NCBI GenBank assembly: GCA_964490725.1
Contig: CAZBDU010000140.1
Span: forward strand, 1 to 10,365
Source of the DNA: CAZBDU01 sp964490725
GTDB lineage: Bacteria > Spirochaetota > Spirochaetia > SZUA-6 > DRHE01
Direction of reading: 5' to 3'
DNA length: 10,365 nt
Shown here: positions 1 to 7,638 of the stretch, piece by piece
Numbering within the stretch: position 1 is the stretch's first letter
How the letters are laid out: the number at the start of each line of letters is the position of its first letter
Position numbers and translations under genes: made by a program
Notes under the pieces: model-generated
Seen by the model: only the letters and a program-made list of their open reading frames with translations
Database searches by the model: none
What the model was told of the DNA's origin: nothing

Positions 1-78
1 GGCCAGAGGAAGCGCCAGGAGGGCCGCCCCCAGGGCAACCCGCGCAATCCGGGAAGCGCAACGCGTGCGTGCAGTCAT
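1..78 (-). CDS. 5' end of an exported protein gene, truncated by window edge
   Basis: Only the first 26 codons lie in the window and no function can be assigned. The ATG at 78-76 is followed by a basic N-terminus (MTARTRCASRIAR) and then a hydrophobic run (VALGAALLALPLA), the pattern of a Sec signal peptide, so the product probably crosses the inner membrane. An AGGAG ribosome binding site (plus-strand positions 88-92) lies 9 bases before the ATG and overlaps the TAG stop of the TolC-like gene upstream, which suggests translational coupling and membership of the efflux operon. It could be another pump accessory or an unrelated envelope protein. The frame stays open to base 1. Confidence is good for a real start and low for any role. 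Confidence 0.7.
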   Translation of the reverse strand, partial: MTARTRCASRIARVALGAALLALPLA

Positions 79-90
79 CGTTTCACGCTC

Positions 91-1383
91 CTAGAACAGC
101 GACCGGCCCAGGAGATACTCCAGGTCGATCAGAACCAGAATCAGATTGTACGTCTCGTTGAGCACGCCCACGCGGGCCGCCTGCAGCTGGGTGTTGGCGT
201 TTTCCACCTCCAGGAGCTGGCGTCCGCCCTGCTGGTAGGCGCGCAGCGTCTGCTGGTAGCTCTTCTCCGCCAGGTCGGCGGCCAGCACCCGCGCCTCCAG
301 CGTGGCGCGGGTGCGCCGGAGGCTGGCCACCAGCTCGGAGGCGTCACTGCGCACGCTCCGCCGCCCCTCGCGCAGCGCCAGCTCGGACTTGCGGATCAGC
401 AGGCCGTAGCCGCGCAGCGCGCTGTCGGCCGCCGAGTGGGGAATGAAGGGGTCCACGGGCACCCGCAGCCGCAGCGCGACGGTGCCTCCCTGCCAGCTCG
501 CCGGGTCGCCCAGGCTCGCGCCCAGGGGCGCGGTGAAGCCCGGGGAGTAGGAGTAGCTCAGCGTCAGGGTCGGCATCCTGGCCTGCCAGGCGCTCAGCAC
601 CCGGTCCGCCCGCGCGATGGCCAGGTTGAGGGTCAGGTCCCGCACACTCACCGACGACTCCCCCGCCTGGCGCAGGACCTCCTCCCGCTCCAGCGCAAGC
701 TGCGGCCTCTTGATAACTCCCTCCAGCCGGAGGGTATCCTCCGGTTCCAACGCGGCCAGATCCTTGATCTGAGCCAGCAGCGACTCCAGCTGGTCCTGGA
801 GGGAAAGCAGCTCCGGCCTGGCGCTCTCCACGGCTACCTGCGCCGAGAGCACGTCCAGCTCCGGCGCACGCCCGCTCTCGTAAAGCCGGCGAGCGTACTC
901 GTAGCGCCTGGTCGCCAGCTCGATGTTCTGCCGGGCCAGCTCGATGCGGCTCTGCAGGAGCAGCGCCTGGTAGTAGCTGCGCTTCATCTGGCGCGTGAGG
1001 TCCCGGGCGGCCCGCTCGTGGGCGACCAGGACCTTCTCGTAGTCCAGGCGGGTGCGGTCCACCTGGGCCTTGACCGACGGAGAGAGCCGCAGGCTGGCGT
1101 CGAACGACAGGCCCAACGACCACGGGGAGCCGGACGGCGCGGGACCGCTTGCCGAGGCTCCCAGCCCCAGGGAGGGCAGAAAGAGGTTCCAGGAGTCCAG
1201 AAGCTTCTGCCGCGCGCGGCTCACCTCCAGATCGCTCTGCTTCAGGGTGAGATTGCGCTCCAGGGCGGCCTGGACCGCCTGGTCCACCGACCAGCGGTAC
1301 TCCTCTGCGGGCGCTCGCGCCGCGCCCAGTAGGAGCAGCACGACGGCCATGGTCGCCGCCCGCAATGCGTGAGGCCCCAGCAT
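91..1383 (-). CDS. TolC-family outer-membrane efflux channel (second outer-membrane factor of the operon)
   Basis: This is a 430-residue outer-membrane factor expected to form a trimeric beta-barrel plus periplasmic alpha-helical tunnel that takes substrates from an inner-membrane pump. A signal peptide covers about residues 1-26 (hydrophobic AVVLLLLGAA, then ARAPAEE). The mature protein shows the family's internal duplication. The first half starts with SVDQAVQAALERN, has a long helix about 105-210 and the turn-like SGRAPELDVLSAQV at 170-182. The second half begins near 247 and has another long helical stretch about 315-415 with QGGRQLLEVENA at 385-396. The protein ends in Phe, as many outer-membrane barrels do. 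It lies 34 bases after the RND permease gene and 12 bases before the next exported protein. No Shine-Dalgarno precedes the ATG, while a TATACT sits 8 bases upstream, so the message may be leaderless. An ATG at codon 12 is an alternative start but would shorten the signal peptide. It is only distantly similar to the other channel in this operon. Confidence 0.9.
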   Translation of the reverse strand: MLGPHALRAATMAVVLLLLGAARAPAEEYRWSVDQAVQAALERNLTLKQSDLEVSRARQKLLDSWNLFLPSLGLGASASGPAPSGSPWSLGLSFDASLRLSPSVKAQVDRTRLDYEKVLVAHERAARDLTRQMKRSYYQALLLQSRIELARQNIELATRRYEYARRLYESGRAPELDVLSAQVAVESARPELLSLQDQLESLLAQIKDLAALEPEDTLRLEGVIKRPQLALEREEVLRQAGESSVSVRDLTLNLAIARADRVLSAWQARMPTLTLSYSYSPGFTAPLGASLGDPASWQGGTVALRLRVPVDPFIPHSAADSALRGYGLLIRKSELALREGRRSVRSDASELVASLRRTRATLEARVLAADLAEKSYQQTLRAYQQGGRQLLEVENANTQLQAARVGVLNETYNLILVLIDLEYLLGRSLF

Positions 1384-1391
1384 GTCGGGGA

Positions 1392-1397
1392 AGTATA
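1392..1397 (-). promoter_or_regulatory. Candidate internal -10 element (TATACT) for a leaderless transcript
   Basis: On the minus strand the 34-base gap between the permease and channel 2 holds TATACT inside a short AT-rich island, conspicuous in this GC-rich DNA. It ends 8 bases before the ATG at 1383, so initiation at the normal distance would start the transcript at or within a base or two of the ATG. There is no recognisable -35 hexamer and no Shine-Dalgarno. The promoter assignment is inference; the hexamer and its spacing are directly visible. Confidence 0.4.
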
Positions 1398-1417
1398 GCT
1401 TAAAGGCCCGACGGCGG

Positions 1418-4400
1418 CTACTCCCCCGCCGGTGCGCCCCTTCCGCTGGCCGGCGCCGGTGCCGAGTCTTCCCGGGAGCGGTCTTCCTCCAGGCGCTCCA
1501 CCCGGCGGCGTTCGAAGAGGAAGAAGGCCGCCGGAACCACGAAGAAGGTCAGCACCGCGGAGAAAAGGATCCCCCCCAGCATCACCACCCCCAACCTCTC
1601 GCCGAACTCGGAGCCCTGGCCGCGCGCGAAGATGAGGGGAAAGCTGATCACCAGAACGGTCACCGTGGTCATGACGATGGGGCGGAAGCGCAGCCGCGCC
1701 GAGTCGATCAGGGCGTCCTTGAAGGGCATCCGGCCCAGCCGCTCGACCACGAAGTCCAGGTAGATGATGGCGTTCTTGGCGGACAGGCCGATCAGCATCA
1801 GCATGCCCATGAGGCCGAAGATGTCCAGGCCGCCTCCCAGGAGGTACACCAGCCACAGCGCCCCGACCAGGGCAAGCGGCACCGGGAGCAGCAGGTACAC
1901 CGGGTAGCGCCAGGAGTTGAACTGGGCGGCCATCACCAGGTAGGCCAGGAAGAGACCGAAGAGGAAGATGATCGGGCCGGTGGACCTGAGCTGCCCGGCC
2001 AGGGCTGCCTGCCCGAAGGAGCTGGCCACCAGCTCCACCCCGCCGCCCAGGAGGCCCGCTGCGGTCAGCTCCTGGGTGAGCTGCTTCTGCATCGACAGCG
2101 GGGGCGGCGCGCCGGGCCGCAGGTCGATGCGCAGTTGGCCCCGGTACAGACGGTTAAGGCGGCTGATGGTCACCGGCGCCTGCCTGAGGACGAAGCTGCC
2201 CAGCTGTCCCACCGGAAGGGTCTTCTGCAGCGTGGGGGAGTAGATGGGCAGGTTGAGCAGGGACTGGCTCCCGGTGAGATAGGTGGGATTCACCTGCACC
2301 TGGATGGGGTAGCTCAGGCCCCCGCGTTCCACGTTGGCCGCCTGGCTCCCGGAGGCGTAGGTTTCCAGGGCTCTCGCGATGGCCTCCGGGGTGATCCCCG
2401 TCCCCTGCAGCCGGGCCGGATCGGGGACGAAGTCGTTCTCCAGCGTGGTGGAGGAGAGGCTGGAGGACTCGTCCGCCACGTAGGGGTTGTTCTCCAGCGC
2501 CTGGATGATGCGGGCGTTACGGTCCAGCAGCGTGTTGTAGTCCGCGGCCACCAGGTTGAAAGAGACCGAAGAGCCCTCGTTGCGGAAGCCGCCGCCTGCG
2601 CCGACCAGCACTCTGGCCGAGGGCTGATCCCGCAGCAGGCCGTTCATCTCCCGCCGGTAGGTGGGAATCAGGGCAAAGACGCTCTGCCTTTCGGTGACCG
2701 GCACCAGCTGGACCACCATGTCCACGCCGCCGCCCACCACGGACTGCACGGTGGTGACCTCCGGGCGGCTCAGGAGGTAGGACTCCAGCCGCCCGGCGTC
2801 CACGTTGGCCACGAACTGCGGCGTGCCCCGGGGCAGGCGCAGGTCCACCGAGAACGTGCCTGCGTCGGTCTGGGGGACGAAGTTGAAGGTCATGCGGGGA
2901 GCGATCAGGGCCGCGGAGGCGGCCAGGAAGGTCCCCGCACCCACCAGGACCCACACCCCGTGCTCCACGATGCCCCCCAGGGAGCCCGCGTAGGCGGCCC
3001 GCACCCGTTCCAGGCCCGCTTCCGTCCAGTCGTGCAGAGTAGCGGTGAGCGCCTCGAAGAAGAACAACAGGATGCGGCCCAGGTAGTGGAGCAGCCCCAG
3101 CGCCAGCGGGTAGGCCACCAGCGCCGGCAGGAAGGGCAGATGCCTGGTCAGGACCAGGGCGGCGGCTGCCAGGAGCGCCACCGCGATCCCCGCGGGCCGC
3201 CGCCAGGCCCGCAGAGCCCAGCGCAGAGACTGCGGCAGCTGTCCCACGCTCTCCAGCAGGTCCCTCCATCCTCGCGGGCGGGATTCGGGCGTATAGGCCA
3301 GGCGGACGGTCAGAAAGAGCACCGCCTCCAGGAGGGAGAAGGCCACTGCCGCCGCCAGGCCCAGGGCGAACTGGCGCAGGAAGGCGCCGGCGAAGCTGCT
3401 GATGAAGCTCACCGGCAGCAGCACGGAGATGAGGGAAAGGGAGGCCGCCACGACGGCGCTGAACACCTCGCTCGCCCCTTTGAGCACCGACTCCTTCAGG
3501 CCCAGGCCCATGGCCCGGTAGCGTTCCACGTTTTCGGCCACCACGATCGAGTCGTCCACCACGATCCCGATGGCGATGATCAAGGCCAAAAGGGACACCA
3601 GGTTGAAGGTGAAGCCGACCAGGCGGTAGAGGACCGGCGCCGCCGAGAGGGCGATGGGGATGGCCAGGATGACCGAGAGGGCGGTGTTGAGCTTGCCCAC
3701 GAACAGCAGCACCACCAGAGCCACCACCAAAGCGGTGATGAGCAGCTCGCGATAGGTCGCTCGTACGGACGCCTGGATCGGGCCGGTGCTGTCGTTGCTG
3801 ATCGTGAGGGTGTAGCCGGCAGGGAGCGTGGCCCGTTCCAGCAGGCGGCGCACCCCCTGAACCACCGCCACCGAGTTGGCGTCACTCGTGGCCTGGATCG
3901 AGACCAGAACCACCGGCTTTCCGTTCACCCGGGCATAGGTCGACGCGGTCGAGCTCTCCCGGACGGTGCCCAGATCCGCCACGGTGACGCCGCGGCGGGA
4001 GTCCACCAGGGTTCCGGCGATGTGGCGCAGGTCGGAGGGCACGTTCTGCGTCGTGAAAGTGAGGGAGTTGCCGCTGGAGGTGATAGTGCCGATGGGAAGC
4101 GTCACCGCGGTGTTGCCGATGGCCGTGACCACCTGCTGGGGGGTGAGGCCGTAGGCATGGAGGCGGTCCGGATCCAGGAGCACCTGGAAACGGGTGACCG
4201 GGCCGCCGTCGGTGGTGACGTTGGCCACGCCGGGAACCCGCTCCAGCAGCGGGGTCAGGGTGTTGTCCACATAGCCTGACACCTCCGCCAGCCCCACGCC
4301 TTCCCCGGAGAGACCGAACTGCAGAATCGGCGCTGCGTTGGGGTCGAAAGTGCCCACGCTGGGCGGCTCCACCCCTTCGGGTAACCGGCGCACCGCCGCC

Positions 4401-4783
4401 GCCACCAGGGAGGCCACCTGGTTCATGTCGCTCGCCTTGTCCGTGCGGGGGTCCAGGCGAATGATGACGAAGCTGGATCCTATGGAGCTGTTGGCGTCGA
4501 TCTCGGTGATGCCGCTCAGGGTGGAGACCGCATTCTCCACCACCCTGGTGACCTGCTGGTCCACGATGGTGGGGCTTGCTCCTGGGAAGGAGGTCCTGAC
4601 CACCACGACGGGGATGTTCACGGCCGGCAGGAGGTCCACCCCCAGGTTGAGGGTGGAAATCAACCCGAAGGTGACCACGGCCAGGAACAGGCCGATCGCC
4701 AGCACGTAGCGGCTGACCGAGAAGCGCACCGCCGGATTCACCCGATCGAAGATCCGCGTCTCGTAGTCCCGCAGACCCTTCAT
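1418..4783 (-). CDS. RND-family (AcrB/HAE1-like) proton-driven efflux permease with enlarged TM6-TM7 region
   Basis: This is the inner-membrane proton/drug antiporter of the tripartite pump, 1121 residues against roughly 1030-1050 for AcrB-type pumps. TM1 is near 25-45, followed by the periplasmic porter segment containing LGVDLLPAVNIP and SFPGASP. TM2-TM6 lie about 345-497, the second periplasmic half about 630-930, and TM8-TM12 about 935-1090. Proton-relay residues are present: the Asp410-Asp411 pair in GIVVDDSIVVAENVER (TM4), Lys1003 in GLSAKNAI (TM10) and Arg1034 in RFRPIVMTT (TM11). These match AcrB D407/D408, K940 and R971, so the protein should be active. Residues about 505-590 hold two extra hydrophobic stretches not found in AcrB. 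The C-terminal tail is charged, then Pro/Ala-rich. The start ATG overlaps the adaptor stop as ATGA, with GGGAGG 6 bases upstream. Substrates cannot be told from sequence. Confidence 0.95.
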   Translation of the reverse strand: MKGLRDYETRIFDRVNPAVRFSVSRYVLAIGLFLAVVTFGLISTLNLGVDLLPAVNIPVVVVRTSFPGASPTIVDQQVTRVVENAVSTLSGITEIDANSSIGSSFVIIRLDPRTDKASDMNQVASLVAAAVRRLPEGVEPPSVGTFDPNAAPILQFGLSGEGVGLAEVSGYVDNTLTPLLERVPGVANVTTDGGPVTRFQVLLDPDRLHAYGLTPQQVVTAIGNTAVTLPIGTITSSGNSLTFTTQNVPSDLRHIAGTLVDSRRGVTVADLGTVRESSTASTYARVNGKPVVLVSIQATSDANSVAVVQGVRRLLERATLPAGYTLTISNDSTGPIQASVRATYRELLITALVVALVVLLFVGKLNTALSVILAIPIALSAAPVLYRLVGFTFNLVSLLALIIAIGIVVDDSIVVAENVERYRAMGLGLKESVLKGASEVFSAVVAASLSLISVLLPVSFISSFAGAFLRQFALGLAAAVAFSLLEAVLFLTVRLAYTPESRPRGWRDLLESVGQLPQSLRWALRAWRRPAGIAVALLAAAALVLTRHLPFLPALVAYPLALGLLHYLGRILLFFFEALTATLHDWTEAGLERVRAAYAGSLGGIVEHGVWVLVGAGTFLAASAALIAPRMTFNFVPQTDAGTFSVDLRLPRGTPQFVANVDAGRLESYLLSRPEVTTVQSVVGGGVDMVVQLVPVTERQSVFALIPTYRREMNGLLRDQPSARVLVGAGGGFRNEGSSVSFNLVAADYNTLLDRNARIIQALENNPYVADESSSLSSTTLENDFVPDPARLQGTGITPEAIARALETYASGSQAANVERGGLSYPIQVQVNPTYLTGSQSLLNLPIYSPTLQKTLPVGQLGSFVLRQAPVTISRLNRLYRGQLRIDLRPGAPPPLSMQKQLTQELTAAGLLGGGVELVASSFGQAALAGQLRSTGPIIFLFGLFLAYLVMAAQFNSWRYPVYLLLPVPLALVGALWLVYLLGGGLDIFGLMGMLMLIGLSAKNAIIYLDFVVERLGRMPFKDALIDSARLRFRPIVMTTVTVLVISFPLIFARGQGSEFGERLGVVMLGGILFSAVLTFFVVPAAFFLFERRRVERLEEDRSREDSAPAPASGRGAPAGE

Positions 4784-6183
4784 GAGTCGCCTCCCGGCCC
4801 GCTTGCAGCGGGTGCGCCGCTGCCCTGCTGCGGCCTGCCGGCCCCGCCGCCTGAGGGGGCCCCTCCGCCCGGCGCGGCCTGGCCGCCGCGGCCGGCGGAC
4901 GCCCCGCCGCCGGCGGGAACCACGCGGACCTCGGCGCCGGGCAGAAGCCCCGGCGGCGGGTTGATGATCACCTGGTCCCCCGCTGCCAGGCCCCTTACGG
5001 CTGCGGAGGCGCCGGTTTCGGCCAGAATCGTGATCGACTTCATCTGGGCTTTCCCTTCCGCGATGGCGTAGACGTAATACCGATTGTCGTTCGTCTCCAG
5101 GGCAGAGATCGGCACCAGGACTCCTCGGGCCAGGGTCACGGAGTAGGAGACGGTGCCCACGGTGCCGTAGGGATAATCGGCCGAGGCCGGCAGCTCCGCC
5201 ACCATGGGCACCAGCTCGTCCACCGGCGCCGAGGGCTCCCGGGCGATGCGCACCGGCACGCTCTGGCCGGCAACGGTGAACTCGACCCGGGTGCCCGCCT
5301 TGAGGTTCGGAGCATCCGCCGGGGGTGCGTTGAAGCTGATCTGGCGGTCCGCGCTCACCAGCACGAATGCCGTTGTGTTCTGGCTCAGGAACATCCCCGG
5401 CGCCACATCGAGGGAAGCGATCTGCCCGGCAAAGGGAGCCTTCACCGAGGCGTCCGCCAGGTCGGCCTGGGCCAGCTGGAGCTGGTTCTGGGCCTCCTCC
5501 ACCGCCAGCTTGAGCTGGGCGATGCTCCCGCTGTCCGCGTTCCGGTTCTCCTCCAGAGCGCTCTGAGCGGCCTGGACGTTGGCCCTGGCCTGCTCCAGCT
5601 GGCTGCGGGCGTTGTCCACCTGGGAAGCCGAAGCCCCGCCCTCCTTGGCCAGCGCCTGCTGGGCGTCGTAGTCCTTCTGCGCTGCAGCCAGCGCCGCCTG
5701 GGCGGACTGGAGCTGGGCGGCCAGCCTGGGGTTGGCCTGGGCGGCGGTGTCCTGCCCGACGGACAGGCTGATCCTGGCTTTCTCCAGGGCCACCTGGGCG
5801 TTCCGCACGGCGATCTTCAGCTGCGTGTCGTCCAGCTGCACCACGGTCTGCCCGGCCGTGACCGAGTCACCGGTGCGGTGCAGGACCCGGTCCACCACGC
5901 CTGAAACCCGGGCGGCCACCTGGCTCCGGGTGACCGGCACCACCGATCCGGCAGTGGTGTGTTGCGCCGAAAGGGCGCCGGAGCGCACCTGCTCGGCCTG
6001 CACGGGCACGGCGGCAAAGCGCCTCCCCCCGGCCTTCTCCTGGCCGCCGCCTGGGCGGACGGACGCGGGAGTGGCCGGGCGCCCCGGCCCGCGATCCGGA
6101 GAGCCCGCGCCGGCCGAGCAGCCGGCCAGCGCCAGGGCGAACAGCAGCGCCGCAAGATAGTACGGAGCCTTGAGCTTCCTCAT
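4780..6183 (-). CDS. Periplasmic lipoprotein adaptor (membrane fusion protein, RND/HlyD type)
   Basis: This adaptor bridges the RND permease to a TolC-like channel. From the ATG at 6183 it has 467 residues. A lipoprotein signal ends in the lipobox LALAGC, so Cys22 should be lipidated and anchor it to a membrane. A Gly/Pro-rich linker covers about 23-55. The first lipoyl half-motif is ARVSGVVDRVLHRTGDSV at 91-108 and the second is APFAGQIASLDVAPGMFL at 249-266. Between them is an Ala/Gln/Leu-rich coiled-coil hairpin (about 120-243, tip near 176-187). Beta-barrel and membrane-proximal domains follow to about 422, and residues 423-467 are a low-complexity Gly/Ala/Pro tail. AAAGGTGG (6192-6199) stands 8 bases before this ATG. 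An in-frame GTG at 6195 lies inside that site, so I reject it as the start. It lies 27 bases after channel 1 and overlaps the permease by 4 bases. Confidence 0.93.
   Translation of the reverse strand: MRKLKAPYYLAALLFALALAGCSAGAGSPDRGPGRPATPASVRPGGGQEKAGGRRFAAVPVQAEQVRSGALSAQHTTAGSVVPVTRSQVAARVSGVVDRVLHRTGDSVTAGQTVVQLDDTQLKIAVRNAQVALEKARISLSVGQDTAAQANPRLAAQLQSAQAALAAAQKDYDAQQALAKEGGASASQVDNARSQLEQARANVQAAQSALEENRNADSGSIAQLKLAVEEAQNQLQLAQADLADASVKAPFAGQIASLDVAPGMFLSQNTTAFVLVSADRQISFNAPPADAPNLKAGTRVEFTVAGQSVPVRIAREPSAPVDELVPMVAELPASADYPYGTVGTVSYSVTLARGVLVPISALETNDNRYYVYAIAEGKAQMKSITILAETGASAAVRGLAAGDQVIINPPPGLLPGAEVRVVPAGGGASAGRGGQAAPGGGAPSGGGAGRPQQGSGAPAASGPGGDS
4790..4795 (-). promoter_or_regulatory. 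Ribosome binding site of the RND permease inside the adaptor gene
   Basis: GGGAGG on the minus strand lies 6 bases before the permease ATG (4783-4781), within the last codons of the adaptor. The ATG overlaps the adaptor's TGA stop, so translation of the two pump subunits is probably coupled. The site fixes the permease start. Confidence 0.8.
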
Positions 6184-6210
6184 TTCCTCAACCACCTTTC
6201 ACCGCCCCCC

Positions 6211-7638
6211 TCATCGTCCCATTGCGTTTTCCAGCCCGAGCACGGCCAGCTGCAGGTTGCTGCGGGCCTGGGCCAGGGCGTCGGCCGCATCTGCCGAGGC
6301 GACGGCCGCGTCCAGCAGGTCCTGAGCGGTGGCCGTTCCGTACCGGTAGCGGGTCCTCGCCAGCTCCAGAAGCTGTGAGGCGTTCCGGGCTCTCAGGGAG
6401 GCCAGATCGAGCCTTTGCTGCTGGATCTGCACGCTCTGGTAGGCGTCCTCGATGTCTGCGGAGATGCCGGCCCGCAGCTGCAGCTCCCGGGCGGCATAGG
6501 CGGCGTCCTGTTGACGGTTGGCCTGCTCCTGGTGCGCTGCGGCGCCGGCGTCCAGCAGCGGCAGAGCGATCTTCACGCCGGCGGTGGCCACGCCAGCGTT
6601 GGCGCCCGTCCAGTCCACCGTCCAGCTTACCTCCCCGTTGAGGCTCACCGTGGGGCTGCGCTGGGCCTTGAGGAGCGCCCTGTCAATGGTGAGCGCCCGG
6701 CGCTGGAGCTCCACCTGCGTGACCTCCTGCCGCTGTTTCAGCCCCTGGGCGATGGCCTCCTGCAGCGTAAAGGCCGGCGGAGAAGGGCCCCCTGTGTCCG
6801 CCACGCTGAACTCCTGGTCCACGGGCCTGCCGATCAGGTTGGCAAGCCTGATCCTGGCGATGCCCAGGGCCTGCCGCCCGCTCTCCAGGTCGATCTCGGC
6901 GCTGCGGGCGTTGATCTGCGCGGACTGGAGGTCCACCTGGCTGGCCTGCTTCAGGTCGTAGACCGCCTGGATCTGCCGCAGGACCGCGTTCTGCTGATCC
7001 AGGGCCTGCTGCAGCACCACCAGCTTCTGCTGGGCGGCCAGCATGGTGTAGTAGGCCTGCTTCACGCTGTAGAGAAAGCCGAGCCGGCCGGTGTCGGCCG
7101 TGATCTGCGCCCCCTCCAGGGTAAGCCTGCTCTTCTGGACGGCCGCCCGGCCGGTTCCGCCCGGGTAGCCGTCCCACACCGTCTGGCTGACGCTCAGGGC
7201 GGCGCTGCTGCTGGGACTGCCGCCTGCGGCAGGCGGCGGGAGGTACGGGGCGGTGTTGAGGTCGACGCTGGTAAGGGGTCCTGCGACGGCAAGACCCGCC
7301 TGGGCGCCCCGGGAGCCGCTCTGGAAGCTCTGCGGCGGGGCGGTGTTGCCGAAGGGGGGCGTGGCCGCCGCATAGCCCAGGCTTCCGTTCAGGGAGAGGG
7401 AGTTCCTGGAGGTCACCAGGTCGTTCTCAGCCCGGGCGGCTTCGAGGTTGCTGGCCAGGATCCTGGCCTGGGCCCCCTGGGCCAGGGCCGTCTGCACGCA
7501 CTGTGAGAGGGTGAGGACCGGGGGCTGTGCCTGGGCGCAGAGAAGCGTCGCCGGAGCCAGGAGCGCCGCCAGCAGGACGGCCGCCGCTGTGAGGCTCTGC
7601 GAGGCCCGGGTCGCGATTTTACATCGGGTGCCGTTCAT
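6211..7638 (-). CDS. TolC-family outer-membrane efflux channel (first gene of the efflux operon)
   Basis: This is a 475-residue outer-membrane factor, the first gene of the efflux operon. The signal peptide covers about residues 1-36 (hydrophobic AAAVLLAALLA, then CAQAQPP). Cys34 is not in a lipobox, so ordinary signal peptidase I cleavage is likely. Two homologous halves are visible. One starts at LTLSQCVQTALAQG (42-55), with a Gly/Pro/Ser-rich insertion about 92-147 that probably forms barrel strands and loops, then helices to about 270. The other starts at TLQEAIAQGL (291-300), with TVDWTGANAGV strands, a helical stretch about 360-430, and RYRYGTATAQDLLDAAVA (430-447), the conserved turn and helix of TolC proteins. 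The adaptor gene begins 27 bases downstream. The ribosome binding site is weak. It differs clearly in length and sequence from the second channel, so the two are not a recent duplication. Specific pairing with this pump is inferred from gene order. Confidence 0.92.
   Translation of the reverse strand: MNGTRCKIATRASQSLTAAAVLLAALLAPATLLCAQAQPPVLTLSQCVQTALAQGAQARILASNLEAARAENDLVTSRNSLSLNGSLGYAAATPPFGNTAPPQSFQSGSRGAQAGLAVAGPLTSVDLNTAPYLPPPAAGGSPSSSAALSVSQTVWDGYPGGTGRAAVQKSRLTLEGAQITADTGRLGFLYSVKQAYYTMLAAQQKLVVLQQALDQQNAVLRQIQAVYDLKQASQVDLQSAQINARSAEIDLESGRQALGIARIRLANLIGRPVDQEFSVADTGGPSPPAFTLQEAIAQGLKQRQEVTQVELQRRALTIDRALLKAQRSPTVSLNGEVSWTVDWTGANAGVATAGVKIALPLLDAGAAAHQEQANRQQDAAYAARELQLRAGISADIEDAYQSVQIQQQRLDLASLRARNASQLLELARTRYRYGTATAQDLLDAAVASADAADALAQARSNLQLAVLGLENAMGR

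Noticed and set aside
1382..4279. A 965-codon open frame on the plus strand opposite the RND permease
   Set aside because: The translation is rich in His, Gln, Gly, Arg and Glu, with no domain, signal or membrane pattern. It is the antisense of a gene with strong GC-rich codon bias, which removes stop codons from the opposite frame. The minus-strand frame has full RND motifs.
6184..6195. GTG at 6195 as the adaptor start
   Set aside because: It lies inside the Shine-Dalgarno-like AAAGGTGG that serves the ATG at 6183. The ATG start gives a compact lipoprotein signal peptide beginning MRKLK.
6415..7506. A 363-codon plus-strand frame opposite TolC-like channel 1
   Set aside because: Antisense shadow of a well-supported TolC-family gene; low-complexity His/Leu/Gly-rich translation, no recognisable features and no ribosome binding site.
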